From assembly GCA_046154185.1 (NCBI GenBank), contig JBJXGE010000012.1, forward strand, positions 1 through 64,000: a stretch of 64,000 nucleotides of DNA. Reading direction: 5' to 3'. The notes beneath the pieces are model-generated. The model searched no databases, was not told the origin of the DNA, and saw only the letters and a program-made list of their open reading frames with translations. The DNA comes from JBJXGE01 sp046154185 (GTDB lineage Bacteria; Planctomycetota; UBA8108; UBA1146; JAJFFE01). Shown here piece by piece: positions 33,697 to 42,736 of this stretch (its first letter is position 1; each line of letters begins with the position of its first letter). A program made the position numbers and the translations under genes.

Positions 33697-36600
33697 TTAC
33701 GAGTCGCGTTCTACGAATGCGCCCGAAATCTGAGAACCCTGTCCGCGGGCGCCGCGGCGCGGCCGGTCAGCCGTACCGCCCGTCGCGGGCGCGAGCGCCA
33801 ATTCCAAAATCTGTTCTTGCTCGGCGAGATGGCGCGCGTGCGAACCGGAAGCCGGACTCGCGCTGGTCGCCCGTCCCACATACTCGAGTGTCGCGCCGAC
33901 GGGCAGCGCGCGCGCGAGACGACTCGAGATGAAGCTCCAGCCCCCCATGTTGCGCGGTTCCTCCTGCACCCAGAAAAACTCGCGCGCGTTTTGGAACTGT
34001 TCCAGCAACTCGCGCAGTTGCAGTTCGGGAAACGGATACAGTTGCTCGAGCCGCACGAGCGCCACGGTCGAGACTCGGTCCGCTCCGACCGCGGTGCGCT
34101 TGGCTGCGAGTTCGTAGCAGATCTTGCCGCTCGAGATCAATACGCGTTCGACGCGCGCGGGGTCAGCGAGCCATTGATCCGCCAAAACTTCTTGAAACGC
34201 GCCGCTCGTGAACGCGCTGACTTTCGACACCGCGGCCGGCAAGCGTAGCAAACTCTTCGGCGCCATCACGATGAGCGGCTTTCGCGTCCGCCCCATCACC
34301 TGGCGCCGCAAGACATGAAAATACTGCGCGGGCGTGGTCGGGCACACCACTTGGATATTGCCCTCGGACGCGAGCTGCAAAAACCGTTCGAGGCGTGCGC
34401 TCGAGTGTTCCGGTCCTTGCCCCTCGTAACCGTGCGGCAGCAGCAACACGAGCGCGCACTTCTGTCCCCACTTCTCTTCGCCGCTTGCGAGATACTGATC
34501 GATGATGACCTGAGCGCCGTTGGCAAAATCTCCAAACTGCGCTTCCCACAACACCAGGTCGTCCGGCCGCACCACGCTATATCCGTACTCGAAACCGAGC
34601 ACCGCGAACTCCGAGAGCAAGCTGTCGTACACCGCGAACGGCGCCTGGGACGGCGACAGCTGCGCGAGCGGTATGAGCTTGGCGCCGGTCGCGGCATCGT
34701 AAAACGTCGCGTGCCGCTGATTGAAAGTGCCGCGACCGCTGTCTTCGCCGCTCAAGCGTACCGCGGTGCCGTCGAGCAACAATGTGCCGAACGCGAGACT
34801 CTCCGCTAATCCCCAGTCGATGGCGTCGCGCTCGAAAGCCTGCTGCCGCGCGTCGAGAATCTTCACCAGTTTTGGATGCGGCTGAAAGCCGGCGGGCAGA
34901 CGGCTGTGCCCCGACAACACTTCTTCCAGCTGCACGCGCGCCACTGCGGTTGGCGTCGACGGTTTAGCGAGCCCCTCGAATTCTTCGAGATCCGGCTGTG
35001 GCCGCGCCGCCGGGGCGCGCTCCTTGATACCGCGCACTTCCGTGTAGGCGTTGTTGAGCCGCGCGAGAAAATCCTCCAGCACCTTTTCGGCGGTGCTCAC
35101 GTCGATCTCGCCGCGCGCGAGCAAGCGATCCGTAGCGAGTTTCCGCACCGAGCGATGCTTGCGAATCTGCTCATACATGAGCGGCTGCGTGAGCGCCGGC
35201 TCGTCGGCCTCATTGTGCCCCCACCGCCGATAACCGACGAGCTCGACCACGACGTCGCATTTGAAGGCGCAACGAAACGCGAATGCGCGTTGCATGGCGC
35301 GCACCGCCATCTGCGGGTGATCAGCGTTCACATGGAAGACTGGCGCCGAGATGCTGCGCGCGATGTCGGTGGCGTAGTGCGTGGAACGCGCATCTTCGGG
35401 GCTGGTGGTGAAGCCGATCTGATTGTTGATCACGATGTGCACGGTGCCGCCAGTGCGGTAGCCCTGGAGTTGGGAGAGATTCAGCGTTTCGGCCACGACG
35501 CCTTGGCCGGCGAACGCCGCGTCGCCGTGGATCAAAACGGCAATCACGCGTTGATGGTCCCTATCACCGATGGTCGCTTGCTTCGCTCGCACCATGCCTT
35601 CGACTACGGGATTCACGGACTCGAGGTGACTCGGATTCGAGGCGAGCGTGAGCTGCACTTCCGCGCCGGTCGACGACCGGAACTTGCCGTTCGCGCCCAG
35701 GTGGTACTTGACGTCGCCGGAGCCCTGGGTGCTATCCGGATCGAGATCTTCGAACTCACGGAAAAGTTGTGTGAGCGGCTTGCCGATCACGGTGGCCAAT
35801 ACATTGAGGCGCCCCCGATGCGCCATGCCGACCACGACCTCCTCGACCGCGACGTGCGCGCAGTCCTCGAGCAACGCATCCATCACAGGGATGAGAGACT
35901 CGCAGCCTTCGAGTGAAAAACGTTTGTGTCCGACATAAGAGGTTCCGAGGAAGCGCTCGAACGCCTCCGCCGCGTTGAGCCGTCCGAGAATCTGCAGCTT
36001 CTCTGCGATCGAGAACGGCGCTTCGCCGACACCATTCTCGATGCGTCGCTGCAACCAACGCCGCTGTTCCGGCTGTGTGATGTACATGTACTCGATACCA
36101 GAATACTGACAGTACGCGGACCGCAGCACATCGAGGATCTCGCGCAGCGTCGCGACTTCGCGCTCGCCACACACGCCATCGCACAGGAATTGCCGATCGA
36201 GATCCCAAACGCTCAAACCGTACGAGTAGAGTTCAAGTTCGGGCCGCGACGCGGGCCGACCACCGAGCGGATTGAGTCGTGCCAGGAGATGGCCGCGCAC
36301 TCGGTAAGCGTGGATCAACTGCAAGACGCGTGCTTGCCGAATGGGATCGGTAACCGCTGGCGAACCAAGCTGCCGACTCGCCGCCGCCGCGCCAGTCGGC
36401 GCCGACTCGCCGGGTGACGACCATGCAATCGGCTCGTTCGGCACGCCGAGCACCGCGAAAATCTGCTCGTAAAAACCCGCCGCGCCGCGCAGCAGCGCTT
36501 CGACAGTCGCGAGAAACTCGCCGGAGTCGGCGCCTTGAATGACGCGATGATCGTATGTGGATGTGAGCTGGATCACTTTTGAGAAACCGAGCGCCGCCAG

Positions 36601-37434
36601 CGTGTCGGCCGTCATCCCTCCACACTCTGGAGGATAGCTGACGGCGCCGATGCCGATGATTGCGCCCTGCCCTTCCATAAGGCGGGGCACCGACATCGTC
36701 GTGCCAAGCATGCCGGGGTTCGTGAGGGATATCGTCGTTTCCGCGAAGTCCGCTTGCGTGAGTTTCCCCCGCCGCGCGCGGAGCACTAGCTCGTTGTACG
36801 CATCGAGAAACTCCGCAAAGGTCAGCGCCTGGCAATTCTTGATGTTTGGCACCACGAGTGAACGACTGCCTGATTTCTCGACGTCGACCGCGATGCCGAG
36901 CGCGATCCCGGCGCGACTCACTCGCTGCGGAACATCGCCAATGCGCGCGAACGCCGCATTCAGCGCTGGATGCCGCTTGAGTGCCTCGACCACCGCCCAA
37001 GCTATGAAGTGAGTGAAAGAAACCTTCGAGAGCGCTTCGGCCTCACGATGTTGATTGACGAGTCGGCGATTCTCCTCCAGCACTTTCGCTGGCACGGTGC
37101 GCACGCTTGTCGCCGTGGGGACGCCGAGACTCCGCTCCATGTTCTTCACGATGCCGGCAGCGGCGCCGATGAGCGGCTTCGTTTCGGCACCATTCGCCTG
37201 ACCGCCCGAAGTCGATTCGGGTGGTGTGGGCGCTATCGTGGTGGCGGGCTCGGCTAGCGGGCGCGTTGCGATTTCTTCGCGCTGTTTCGACCCAAGCGAA
37301 TCGCCATCGAGTTCGGAACTTCTTTCAAAGTCACCAAAGAACTCGCGCCACGCCGGACTCACGGAGTTCGCATCGCGGAGGAACTGCTCATGCAGATCAT
37401 CGATATAGCCAGCGTTAGAGCCAAAGCGAGTCAT
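33697..37434 (-). CDS. kgd: Multifunctional 2-oxoglutarate dehydrogenase E1 with fused E2-type acyltransferase domain
   Basis: Oxidative decarboxylation of 2-oxoglutarate in the TCA cycle. The 1245 residues comprise an E1 N-terminal segment (FGSNAGYIDDLHEQF, 1-40) and an E2 catalytic domain (about 75-335, with SFTHFIAWAVVEALK and active-site DHRVIQG near 297). The full E1 follows (about 360-1245): GRLNVLATVIGK, GDAAFAGQGVVAETLNLS for the thiamine diphosphate site, and INNQIGFTT. No lipoyl domain is present, as in actinobacterial OdhA/Kgd, so a lipoyl carrier must come from another E2. The fused form is known in Actinobacteria and some Acidobacteria and planctomycete genomes. The E2 and lpd partner genes are not in the window. 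The ATG has AGG 7 nt upstream. Confidence 0.95.
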   Translation of the reverse strand: MTRFGSNAGYIDDLHEQFLRDANSVSPAWREFFGDFERSSELDGDSLGSKQREEIATRPLAEPATTIAPTPPESTSGGQANGAETKPLIGAAAGIVKNMERSLGVPTATSVRTVPAKVLEENRRLVNQHREAEALSKVSFTHFIAWAVVEALKRHPALNAAFARIGDVPQRVSRAGIALGIAVDVEKSGSRSLVVPNIKNCQALTFAEFLDAYNELVLRARRGKLTQADFAETTISLTNPGMLGTTMSVPRLMEGQGAIIGIGAVSYPPECGGMTADTLAALGFSKVIQLTSTYDHRVIQGADSGEFLATVEALLRGAAGFYEQIFAVLGVPNEPIAWSSPGESAPTGAAAASRQLGSPAVTDPIRQARVLQLIHAYRVRGHLLARLNPLGGRPASRPELELYSYGLSVWDLDRQFLCDGVCGEREVATLREILDVLRSAYCQYSGIEYMYITQPEQRRWLQRRIENGVGEAPFSIAEKLQILGRLNAAEAFERFLGTSYVGHKRFSLEGCESLIPVMDALLEDCAHVAVEEVVVGMAHRGRLNVLATVIGKPLTQLFREFEDLDPDSTQGSGDVKYHLGANGKFRSSTGAEVQLTLASNPSHLESVNPVVEGMVRAKQATIGDRDHQRVIAVLIHGDAAFAGQGVVAETLNLSQLQGYRTGGTVHIVINNQIGFTTSPEDARSTHYATDIARSISAPVFHVNADHPQMAVRAMQRAFAFRCAFKCDVVVELVGYRRWGHNEADEPALTQPLMYEQIRKHRSVRKLATDRLLARGEIDVSTAEKVLEDFLARLNNAYTEVRGIKERAPAARPQPDLEEFEGLAKPSTPTAVARVQLEEVLSGHSRLPAGFQPHPKLVKILDARQQAFERDAIDWGLAESLAFGTLLLDGTAVRLSGEDSGRGTFNQRHATFYDAATGAKLIPLAQLSPSQAPFAVYDSLLSEFAVLGFEYGYSVVRPDDLVLWEAQFGDFANGAQVIIDQYLASGEEKWGQKCALVLLLPHGYEGQGPEHSSARLERFLQLASEGNIQVVCPTTPAQYFHVLRRQVMGRTRKPLIVMAPKSLLRLPAAVSKVSAFTSGAFQEVLADQWLADPARVERVLISSGKICYELAAKRTAVGADRVSTVALVRLEQLYPFPELQLRELLEQFQNAREFFWVQEEPRNMGGWSFISSRLARALPVGATLEYVGRATSASPASGSHARHLAEQEQILELALAPATGGTADRPRRGARGQGSQISGAFVERDS

Positions 37435-37530
37435 TCGAACACCTTCGGAGATGATCGGTCGAGAGCTGCCGACTGGCGACTTCTCGAACCGGGCTGTGCG
37501 TAGAGGCGCGCGCGAAACGACGTCAAAACG

Positions 37531-37558
37531 ATACTAAGACTCCGAACCCTCGCGTCAA
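37531..37558 (-). promoter_or_regulatory. Candidate sigma70 promoter for the oxoglutarate dehydrogenase gene
   Basis: Minus strand TTGACG (37553-37558), 16-nt spacer, TAGTAT (37531-37536), about 95 nt upstream of the ATG at 37434. Confidence 0.6.
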
Positions 37559-37653
37559 GGCCGCACGCGGACCAGATTGAAGGAGTTTCGACGACGGCGA
37601 GCCGCCAAGCCATCGACGATGCAAGGTCGCAGTTCTACGGCGAGTCGCGGCAG

Positions 37654-39708
37654 TTACGGCCGACTCTCCGCGACCGAATGGCGCGCTTGCAGATAGTCCG
37701 CGGCGATCGCGAGCACTTCGTCGTGATAGAAGTCGCGCGGCCAGAACTTCCCGCCCAGCTTGTCGCCTTCCGGCTCGGAACGGGGCTCACCGAGTGGGGC
37801 GGTGAGATCCGGCGACCACTTCATCTCGGCGATGAATTTCTTCTCTTCGAGCGGCACGGTTTGTCGACCTTTGGTTTTTAGGTAGCGCTGAATGCGCTTT
37901 TCGACGATGCCAAACTCTTTCGACTGCTGGCGCCGCAGGCGCGATTGCTCGGAGAGTCTCAAAATCAGCTCGGAATCGACGAAGTCGAGCTTCGCGTACT
38001 CGGCGGCCGCCACTTGATCGAACGGTAATGCATTTTCGAGGCTCGCTTCGCTGATATCCAAGTGACTGCTGATAGCGGGTAACTCCACGTCGGCGAGCAC
38101 TCCGCGATTTTGCGTGCTCTGCCCATTCGGCCGGTAGAACTGCTGAAACGTAATCTTGAGCGCACCAAGTTTCTCGGGGCGGCCCACTGCCGTCACGCTG
38201 CGTCCGACATCGATCAAGTTCTGCACCGTGCCCTTGCCGTGCGTCGCATGGTCGCCGACGACGAGCCCTCGGCGATAGTCTTGGATGGCGCCGGCGAAAA
38301 TCTCGCTGGCGCTCGCGCTGTACGCGCTCGTCAGCACAACGAGGGGCCCACCCCACGCCACACCGGGCATTTCGTCTTCGTAGATGTGCGGCGCCTCGGA
38401 ACCGGCGTTCTTCACTTGGACGACGGGCCCCACGTCGATGAAGAGCCCGGTCATATTGATCGACTCGACCAGCGAGCCGCCGCCGTTGTTGCGCAAGTCG
38501 ACGACGACGAGATCGACGCTCTGCTGTTTGAACTCCGAGAGCAGTGTGTCCACGTCGCGCGAAGTGCTCTTGAAATTGCGAACTCCTTTGCGCGCGCCGT
38601 CCATGTCCATATAGAAACTCGGAAGATCGATAATTCCGGCGAACAAGGGCTCACCGTCGGCGCTTTTGCCGATCTCCACAATCTGGCTGCGTGCTTCGCT
38701 GTCTTTCAGCTCGACCTTCGAACGCTCGAGGTCAAAGAACTCGTACTCCTTCGTGGCGTTACGCAGCACTTTCAGTCGCACCCAAGTTCCCTGTTTGCCG
38801 CGAATTTTTTTTACGACGTCGGTGAGCTTCCAGTCGACGACATCCTCGAGCGGGCCCGGTTCGCGACCTTGGCCAACCGCGACGATCTTGTCTTTGGCGG
38901 CGAGTCGTCCATCATTGGCAGCAGCGCCGCCGGCGATAATAGACGTGACAACCGTGTAACCATCTTCCGACATCAACGAGGCGCCAATACCTTCCAGCTC
39001 GAGTCTCATGTGGATCTCAAAGTTTTCGAGCGTCCCCGGCGACATATAGCTTGTGTGTGGATCGTAAGACGCGCACAGGGCTGACAAATAAACCTGCAGC
39101 AACTCGTCGCTGTCCGTCTGGTGGATGCGCTTGCGAAAACTGTGATATCGCTTCACCAAGATTTTCTCGGCGGCTTCGCGGGTCTCGCCATCGACGAGGC
39201 TCTCGAGCACGAGCAGCTTCATGCGCTTGCGCCAAATTTCGCGCAATTCCTCCACGGTCGCACAGTAGTCGCGTTTAACCGCATCGGATGGGATGCTCTC
39301 GTCAACCCCGAAATCGTGTTCCATCCCGACGATGGCTTCGACTTCGGCAACTCGCTCAACGACGCGCTGAACGAAACGCGCGTAAACATCGTAGGCGAAC
39401 TGAACGTCGCCGGCTTTGGCTAGATCGTCGAGCTGATCGCGATAACGCTCGAACTCGCGTACGTCGCTGGCGAGAAAGTACATGCGCTGGGGGTCGAGTC
39501 CGTCGAGATAACCGTCGAAAAACTGCCGTGAGATGGCATCGTCGAGCGGCTTGCGGGTCAAGTGATTCTTCAAATCCTCCACGACACTTTTGCACACTCT
39601 GCGATCCGTGGAACTGGGCGCCAGATCCTGGCCCGCCGCGAACGGCAAACCGAGGATCGTTCCCGCGACAATGAGCAGCACGACACGAGCGGCGACGGGA
39701 ATGTGCAT
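37654..39708 (-). CDS. prc: Tail-specific (C-terminal processing) protease, S41 family
   Basis: Periplasmic serine protease that degrades or trims proteins from their C-termini. From the ATG at 39708 (GAGG just upstream) it has a signal peptide (MHIPVAARVVLLIVAGTIL). An N-terminal helical domain follows (about 40-210), then a PDZ domain (about 215-330, GASLMSEDGYTVVTSII). The S41 protease core contains VVDLRNNGGGSL and SAYSASASEIFAG (Ser nucleophile), followed 25 residues later by the Lys in HGKGTVQ, the Prc Ser-Lys dyad. A C-terminal DUF3340-type region follows. The length of 684 matches E. coli Prc (682). The frame also allows an earlier start at 39777 with 23 extra basic residues. Confidence 0.95.
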   Translation of the reverse strand: MHIPVAARVVLLIVAGTILGLPFAAGQDLAPSSTDRRVCKSVVEDLKNHLTRKPLDDAISRQFFDGYLDGLDPQRMYFLASDVREFERYRDQLDDLAKAGDVQFAYDVYARFVQRVVERVAEVEAIVGMEHDFGVDESIPSDAVKRDYCATVEELREIWRKRMKLLVLESLVDGETREAAEKILVKRYHSFRKRIHQTDSDELLQVYLSALCASYDPHTSYMSPGTLENFEIHMRLELEGIGASLMSEDGYTVVTSIIAGGAAANDGRLAAKDKIVAVGQGREPGPLEDVVDWKLTDVVKKIRGKQGTWVRLKVLRNATKEYEFFDLERSKVELKDSEARSQIVEIGKSADGEPLFAGIIDLPSFYMDMDGARKGVRNFKSTSRDVDTLLSEFKQQSVDLVVVDLRNNGGGSLVESINMTGLFIDVGPVVQVKNAGSEAPHIYEDEMPGVAWGGPLVVLTSAYSASASEIFAGAIQDYRRGLVVGDHATHGKGTVQNLIDVGRSVTAVGRPEKLGALKITFQQFYRPNGQSTQNRGVLADVELPAISSHLDISEASLENALPFDQVAAAEYAKLDFVDSELILRLSEQSRLRRQQSKEFGIVEKRIQRYLKTKGRQTVPLEEKKFIAEMKWSPDLTAPLGEPRSEPEGDKLGGKFWPRDFYHDEVLAIAADYLQARHSVAESRP

Positions 39709-39917
39709 TCGTCCTCTAACTTGATTGCGGCGCAACCAGCGCCAACAACGCCGGTGGGAAGCGGGTCTCAGCAGCAAACTCTAAGCGCTGTAGAAGATTA
39801 CACGGCGCATGCAGCACCTGCAACCTTCGACCCCGTACGGGGACGCTGCCTTTCGCCGAGAATCGCGGGCTGGCAAACAAACGTCGAAACGATCCTGCTC
39901 AGTTCCATCCTCACCGA

Positions 39918-42236
39918 TCAGCCCGGTGCAGTCCCTGTAGCAGGAGCCGACAATAAATGGCGTTGGATCGCCGCCCATGTTAAGCGTCGAAAGTGCCAGT
40001 TCTGTTGGCCGCCGAGTCCGTGCCGCGAGCGCGGATACACCATCAACTCGAAGGAGACGGGATGCTTCTGCAGCTCATTGACGAACTGCAGCGTGTTTTG
40101 CAAATGGACGTTGTCGTCCATCGCGCCGTGAGCCAGCACGAGGTGTCCATGCAATCGTTCCGCGGCGGCGATACACGAACTCTGCTGGTAGCCGACGCTG
40201 TTGAGCTCGGGAGTCGCCATGAAGCGCTCGGTGTAAATGCTGTCGTAATTGCGCCAGTCGTAGACACCCGCGCCCGCGATGCCGAGTTTGAACGCACGGC
40301 TGTGAGTTAACGCGTAGCCGGCCATGAAACCACCATAGCTCCAGCCGGAGATTCCCACGCGCGTCGAGTCGGCCGGATAATTCGCAGTCAGCCAAGCGAG
40401 CGCGTCTTCGAGGTCGCGCAGTTCCGAAGCGCCGAGGGCTCGATAGCACGCGCTGGTGAAGCGCTGGCCGGCGCCACTGGAAGTGCGGTTGTTCACTTTG
40501 AAAACCATCACGCCCTGCTGCACGAGAAACTGATCGAACGCGCTCGACTGCCACTCATTCGCCACCGTCGGTGCGTCCGGCCCCGAATACGTTTGCAGCC
40601 ACACGGGAAAACGCCCGCCGCTGGCGGTCGTCGTCGTCGCAGTCGGCAGGATCACCAAGGCATCGAGCAGCACGCCGTCACGCGCCGGAATCCGCAACAG
40701 AGTTGGTCGACGATAACCGTACTCTTCGAGCGCCGCCGGCTTCGCGGCGCCTAACACTTGGATGTCGCGGCCGAGCGCGCGACACAGTCGCTGCTGCGGG
40801 GGAACGTCGACGCTCGAATATTCATCGAGAAAAGACTCGCCATCAGCGCTCAGCGTGATGCGGTGTCGTCCCGCTCCTTGCGTCAGTCGCACGAAACCGC
40901 TGCCGTCGAAGTTCACACAGTACGCATGGCGTTCAATCGGGCTCTGCTCGGTCGCCGTGAACCAAATCTTGCGGCGCTCGGGATCGACGCGCAGCCACTC
41001 CCGCACTTGCCACTCGCCCTGCGTGATCGGCTCGAGCACGGGGTTCGCCACGTTGCACCAATACAAATGGCAATACCCCGTGCGCTCACTCAACCACAGG
41101 AAGCGTTCGTCGGACGGACTCGCATCGGTTTCGGCCTTCGTCAGCCAGTACGGCCCCGCGAGCACATTCACCCACGTGTCCGAGGTCTCATGAAGCAACT
41201 GTCGAAGTACGCCGGATTCCACCGCCACGAGATTGAGATCGAGCCAGGTCTGGATGCGATCCTGAATCTTCAATACCACGTGATCGCCGCGCGGCGTCCA
41301 GGAAACCGCCGCCAGCAAAATCTCTTGCCCGGCGTAACGCGCAAGGTCGGCCCAAATGAGTGAGCCATCGAGCGACGCGACACCGAGCGTGGCGATCGGG
41401 TTCGGGTCACCCGCCTTCGGATAAGTGTCGGTCTCGAGTTGCTGATGCAGCGGCAAGTGATCAACGATGGGAAAATTCGGCACGCGCGTCCCGTCGAGTC
41501 GTAGAAACGCGACGTGCTGGGAATCGGGGCTCCACCAATGTGCTTGAAAATTGCCGCGGCCGTAAATCTCTTCCTGATAAACCCAATCGAGTTTCCCGTT
41601 CAACACTCGGTCGGTGCCATCGACGGTCACTTGCAGCGGCGCGCGCTCCCAATCACAGATCCACAGATTGCCGGCGACGACGTAGCTGATGAATTCGCCG
41701 TTCGGCGAAAAACTGCAGAGTTCCTCGAGAGCAGGGTCCGCCGTCAAGCGACGCACGGCATAGCGGGACCCGTCGGAATCCGATTCCTGAGTTTTCGTCA
41801 GAAGATACAAATCGCCTTCGAACTGGACGACGGAACGTGCTTCATGCGATGCGACTCGCGGTGCGCGCGCCGCTTTGCTCGCACGATCGTCGTCGAAGCC
41901 CGCGAGCGCGCGAAAGGCCGCAACGCGCGCGGCGTCGGGGGTGTTGGCGCGCGATTCTCGTTCCGTCGCGTTGGCGGCCACGGCTTCGGAAGTGATCACG
42001 CCCGTCGCGGGATCTAGCCACCAATCTTTGCCGTCGGCGCGGCGGTGGAGGCGCACGCCGTCATCCGCCCATTCCCAGCGCGCCGCGATCCGTCCGCGAA
42101 AATCGATGTTGTTGTCACCACGGCCCGCGGTTTGTTCGAGCGTGATGGCGCGTGGCGACTGCGCGTTCGCCAACGGCGCAATCAAAAACAAAGCGGTCAC
42201 AAACACGATGATGGAGTCGACTCGAGCGCTCAACAT
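39918..42236 (-). CDS. Exported dipeptidyl-peptidase IV-like prolyl peptidase (S9B)
   Basis: Secreted serine exopeptidase that would release X-Pro dipeptides. Signal peptide at 1-26 (…LIAPLANA/Q). An eight-bladed beta-propeller (about 40-490) contains the DPP-IV N-terminal dipeptide-anchoring motif DWVYQEEIYGR. The alpha/beta-hydrolase domain (about 510-772) has the nucleophile GWSYGG, the Asp in HGAMDDNVHLQN and the His in RSRHGL. All catalytic elements of S9B are present, and the 772-residue length is normal. GGAG lies 3 nt before ATG. It is 210 nt upstream of the Prc gene, also exported, so both may serve envelope peptide turnover or nutrient use. Confidence 0.95.
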   Translation of the reverse strand: MLSARVDSIIVFVTALFLIAPLANAQSPRAITLEQTAGRGDNNIDFRGRIAARWEWADDGVRLHRRADGKDWWLDPATGVITSEAVAANATERESRANTPDAARVAAFRALAGFDDDRASKAARAPRVASHEARSVVQFEGDLYLLTKTQESDSDGSRYAVRRLTADPALEELCSFSPNGEFISYVVAGNLWICDWERAPLQVTVDGTDRVLNGKLDWVYQEEIYGRGNFQAHWWSPDSQHVAFLRLDGTRVPNFPIVDHLPLHQQLETDTYPKAGDPNPIATLGVASLDGSLIWADLARYAGQEILLAAVSWTPRGDHVVLKIQDRIQTWLDLNLVAVESGVLRQLLHETSDTWVNVLAGPYWLTKAETDASPSDERFLWLSERTGYCHLYWCNVANPVLEPITQGEWQVREWLRVDPERRKIWFTATEQSPIERHAYCVNFDGSGFVRLTQGAGRHRITLSADGESFLDEYSSVDVPPQQRLCRALGRDIQVLGAAKPAALEEYGYRRPTLLRIPARDGVLLDALVILPTATTTTASGGRFPVWLQTYSGPDAPTVANEWQSSAFDQFLVQQGVMVFKVNNRTSSGAGQRFTSACYRALGASELRDLEDALAWLTANYPADSTRVGISGWSYGGFMAGYALTHSRAFKLGIAGAGVYDWRNYDSIYTERFMATPELNSVGYQQSSCIAAAERLHGHLVLAHGAMDDNVHLQNTLQFVNELQKHPVSFELMVYPRSRHGLGGQQNWHFRRLTWAAIQRHLLSAPATGTAPG

Positions 42237-42314
42237 TTTCTCCTGCTACGAAGTTTCGATCCGCCTCAGACCTGGGAGACCGACGCTGGGGTTGCCGAAG
42301 TGCAGATTTTTCGC

Positions 42315-42320
42315 CAGAAT
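42315..42320 (+). promoter_or_regulatory. Possible -10 element upstream of the Trm112-like gene and aceE
   Basis: TTGCCG (42292-42297), 17-nt spacer, CAGAAT (42315-42320), about 100 nt before the Trm112-like start. Both hexamers match consensus at only 4 of 6 positions. Confidence 0.3.
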
Positions 42321-42418
42321 CCCCCTCACTTGCAAGCGGATAGCCGCTGCCTCGTGCCTCGAGTCCGGGAGCAGCCGGCGACAACACTCAAAGCGAACTC
42401 TCGAAGAACGGCGAACGA

Positions 42419-42667
42419 ATGGCGAGCAAAGCTCAAGATCCCGCGCGCCCGACGAGCGCCGACAATTGCGCATCCTCGCTCGACCCGGAGCTACTCAAAA
42501 TACTGCGTTGTCCCGAAAGCCACGGCCTTCTTATCGTTAAGGGCAACGAGTTGTGGTGCGCCGAGTCGCGAAAAGCCTATCGCGTCGAGAGCGGAATTCC
42601 GGTCATGCTCATCGAAGAAGCGCGCACTTTGACAGCCGAAGAACTCGCGAGCATAGCACGCCGCTGA
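42419..42667 (+). CDS. Trm112-like (UPF0434/YcaR-type) small protein
   Basis: 82 residues. The Trm112 signature is ELLKILRCPESHGLLI followed by ELWCAESRKAYRVESGIPVMLIEEAR. Only two of the four zinc-type cysteines (in LRCP and WCAES) are present, as in many bacterial members. In eukaryotes and archaea Trm112 activates methyltransferases; bacterial family members have no firm function. An N-terminal 20-residue extension is unconserved. It is upstream of aceE on the same strand, 69 nt away. Confidence 0.8.
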   Translation: MASKAQDPARPTSADNCASSLDPELLKILRCPESHGLLIVKGNELWCAESRKAYRVESGIPVMLIEEARTLTAEELASIARR

Positions 42668-42736
42668 CCCCGCACGCCGCTGCCCGCGCACGGCGCTCGT
42701 CGCTCTCGTCGTCATTCGCCGGAAGGAACGTTGCAG

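Noticed and set aside
39831..39842. CCCCGTACGGGG palindrome downstream of the DPP-IV gene as terminator
   Set aside because: Stem is short, no loop and no U-tract follows.
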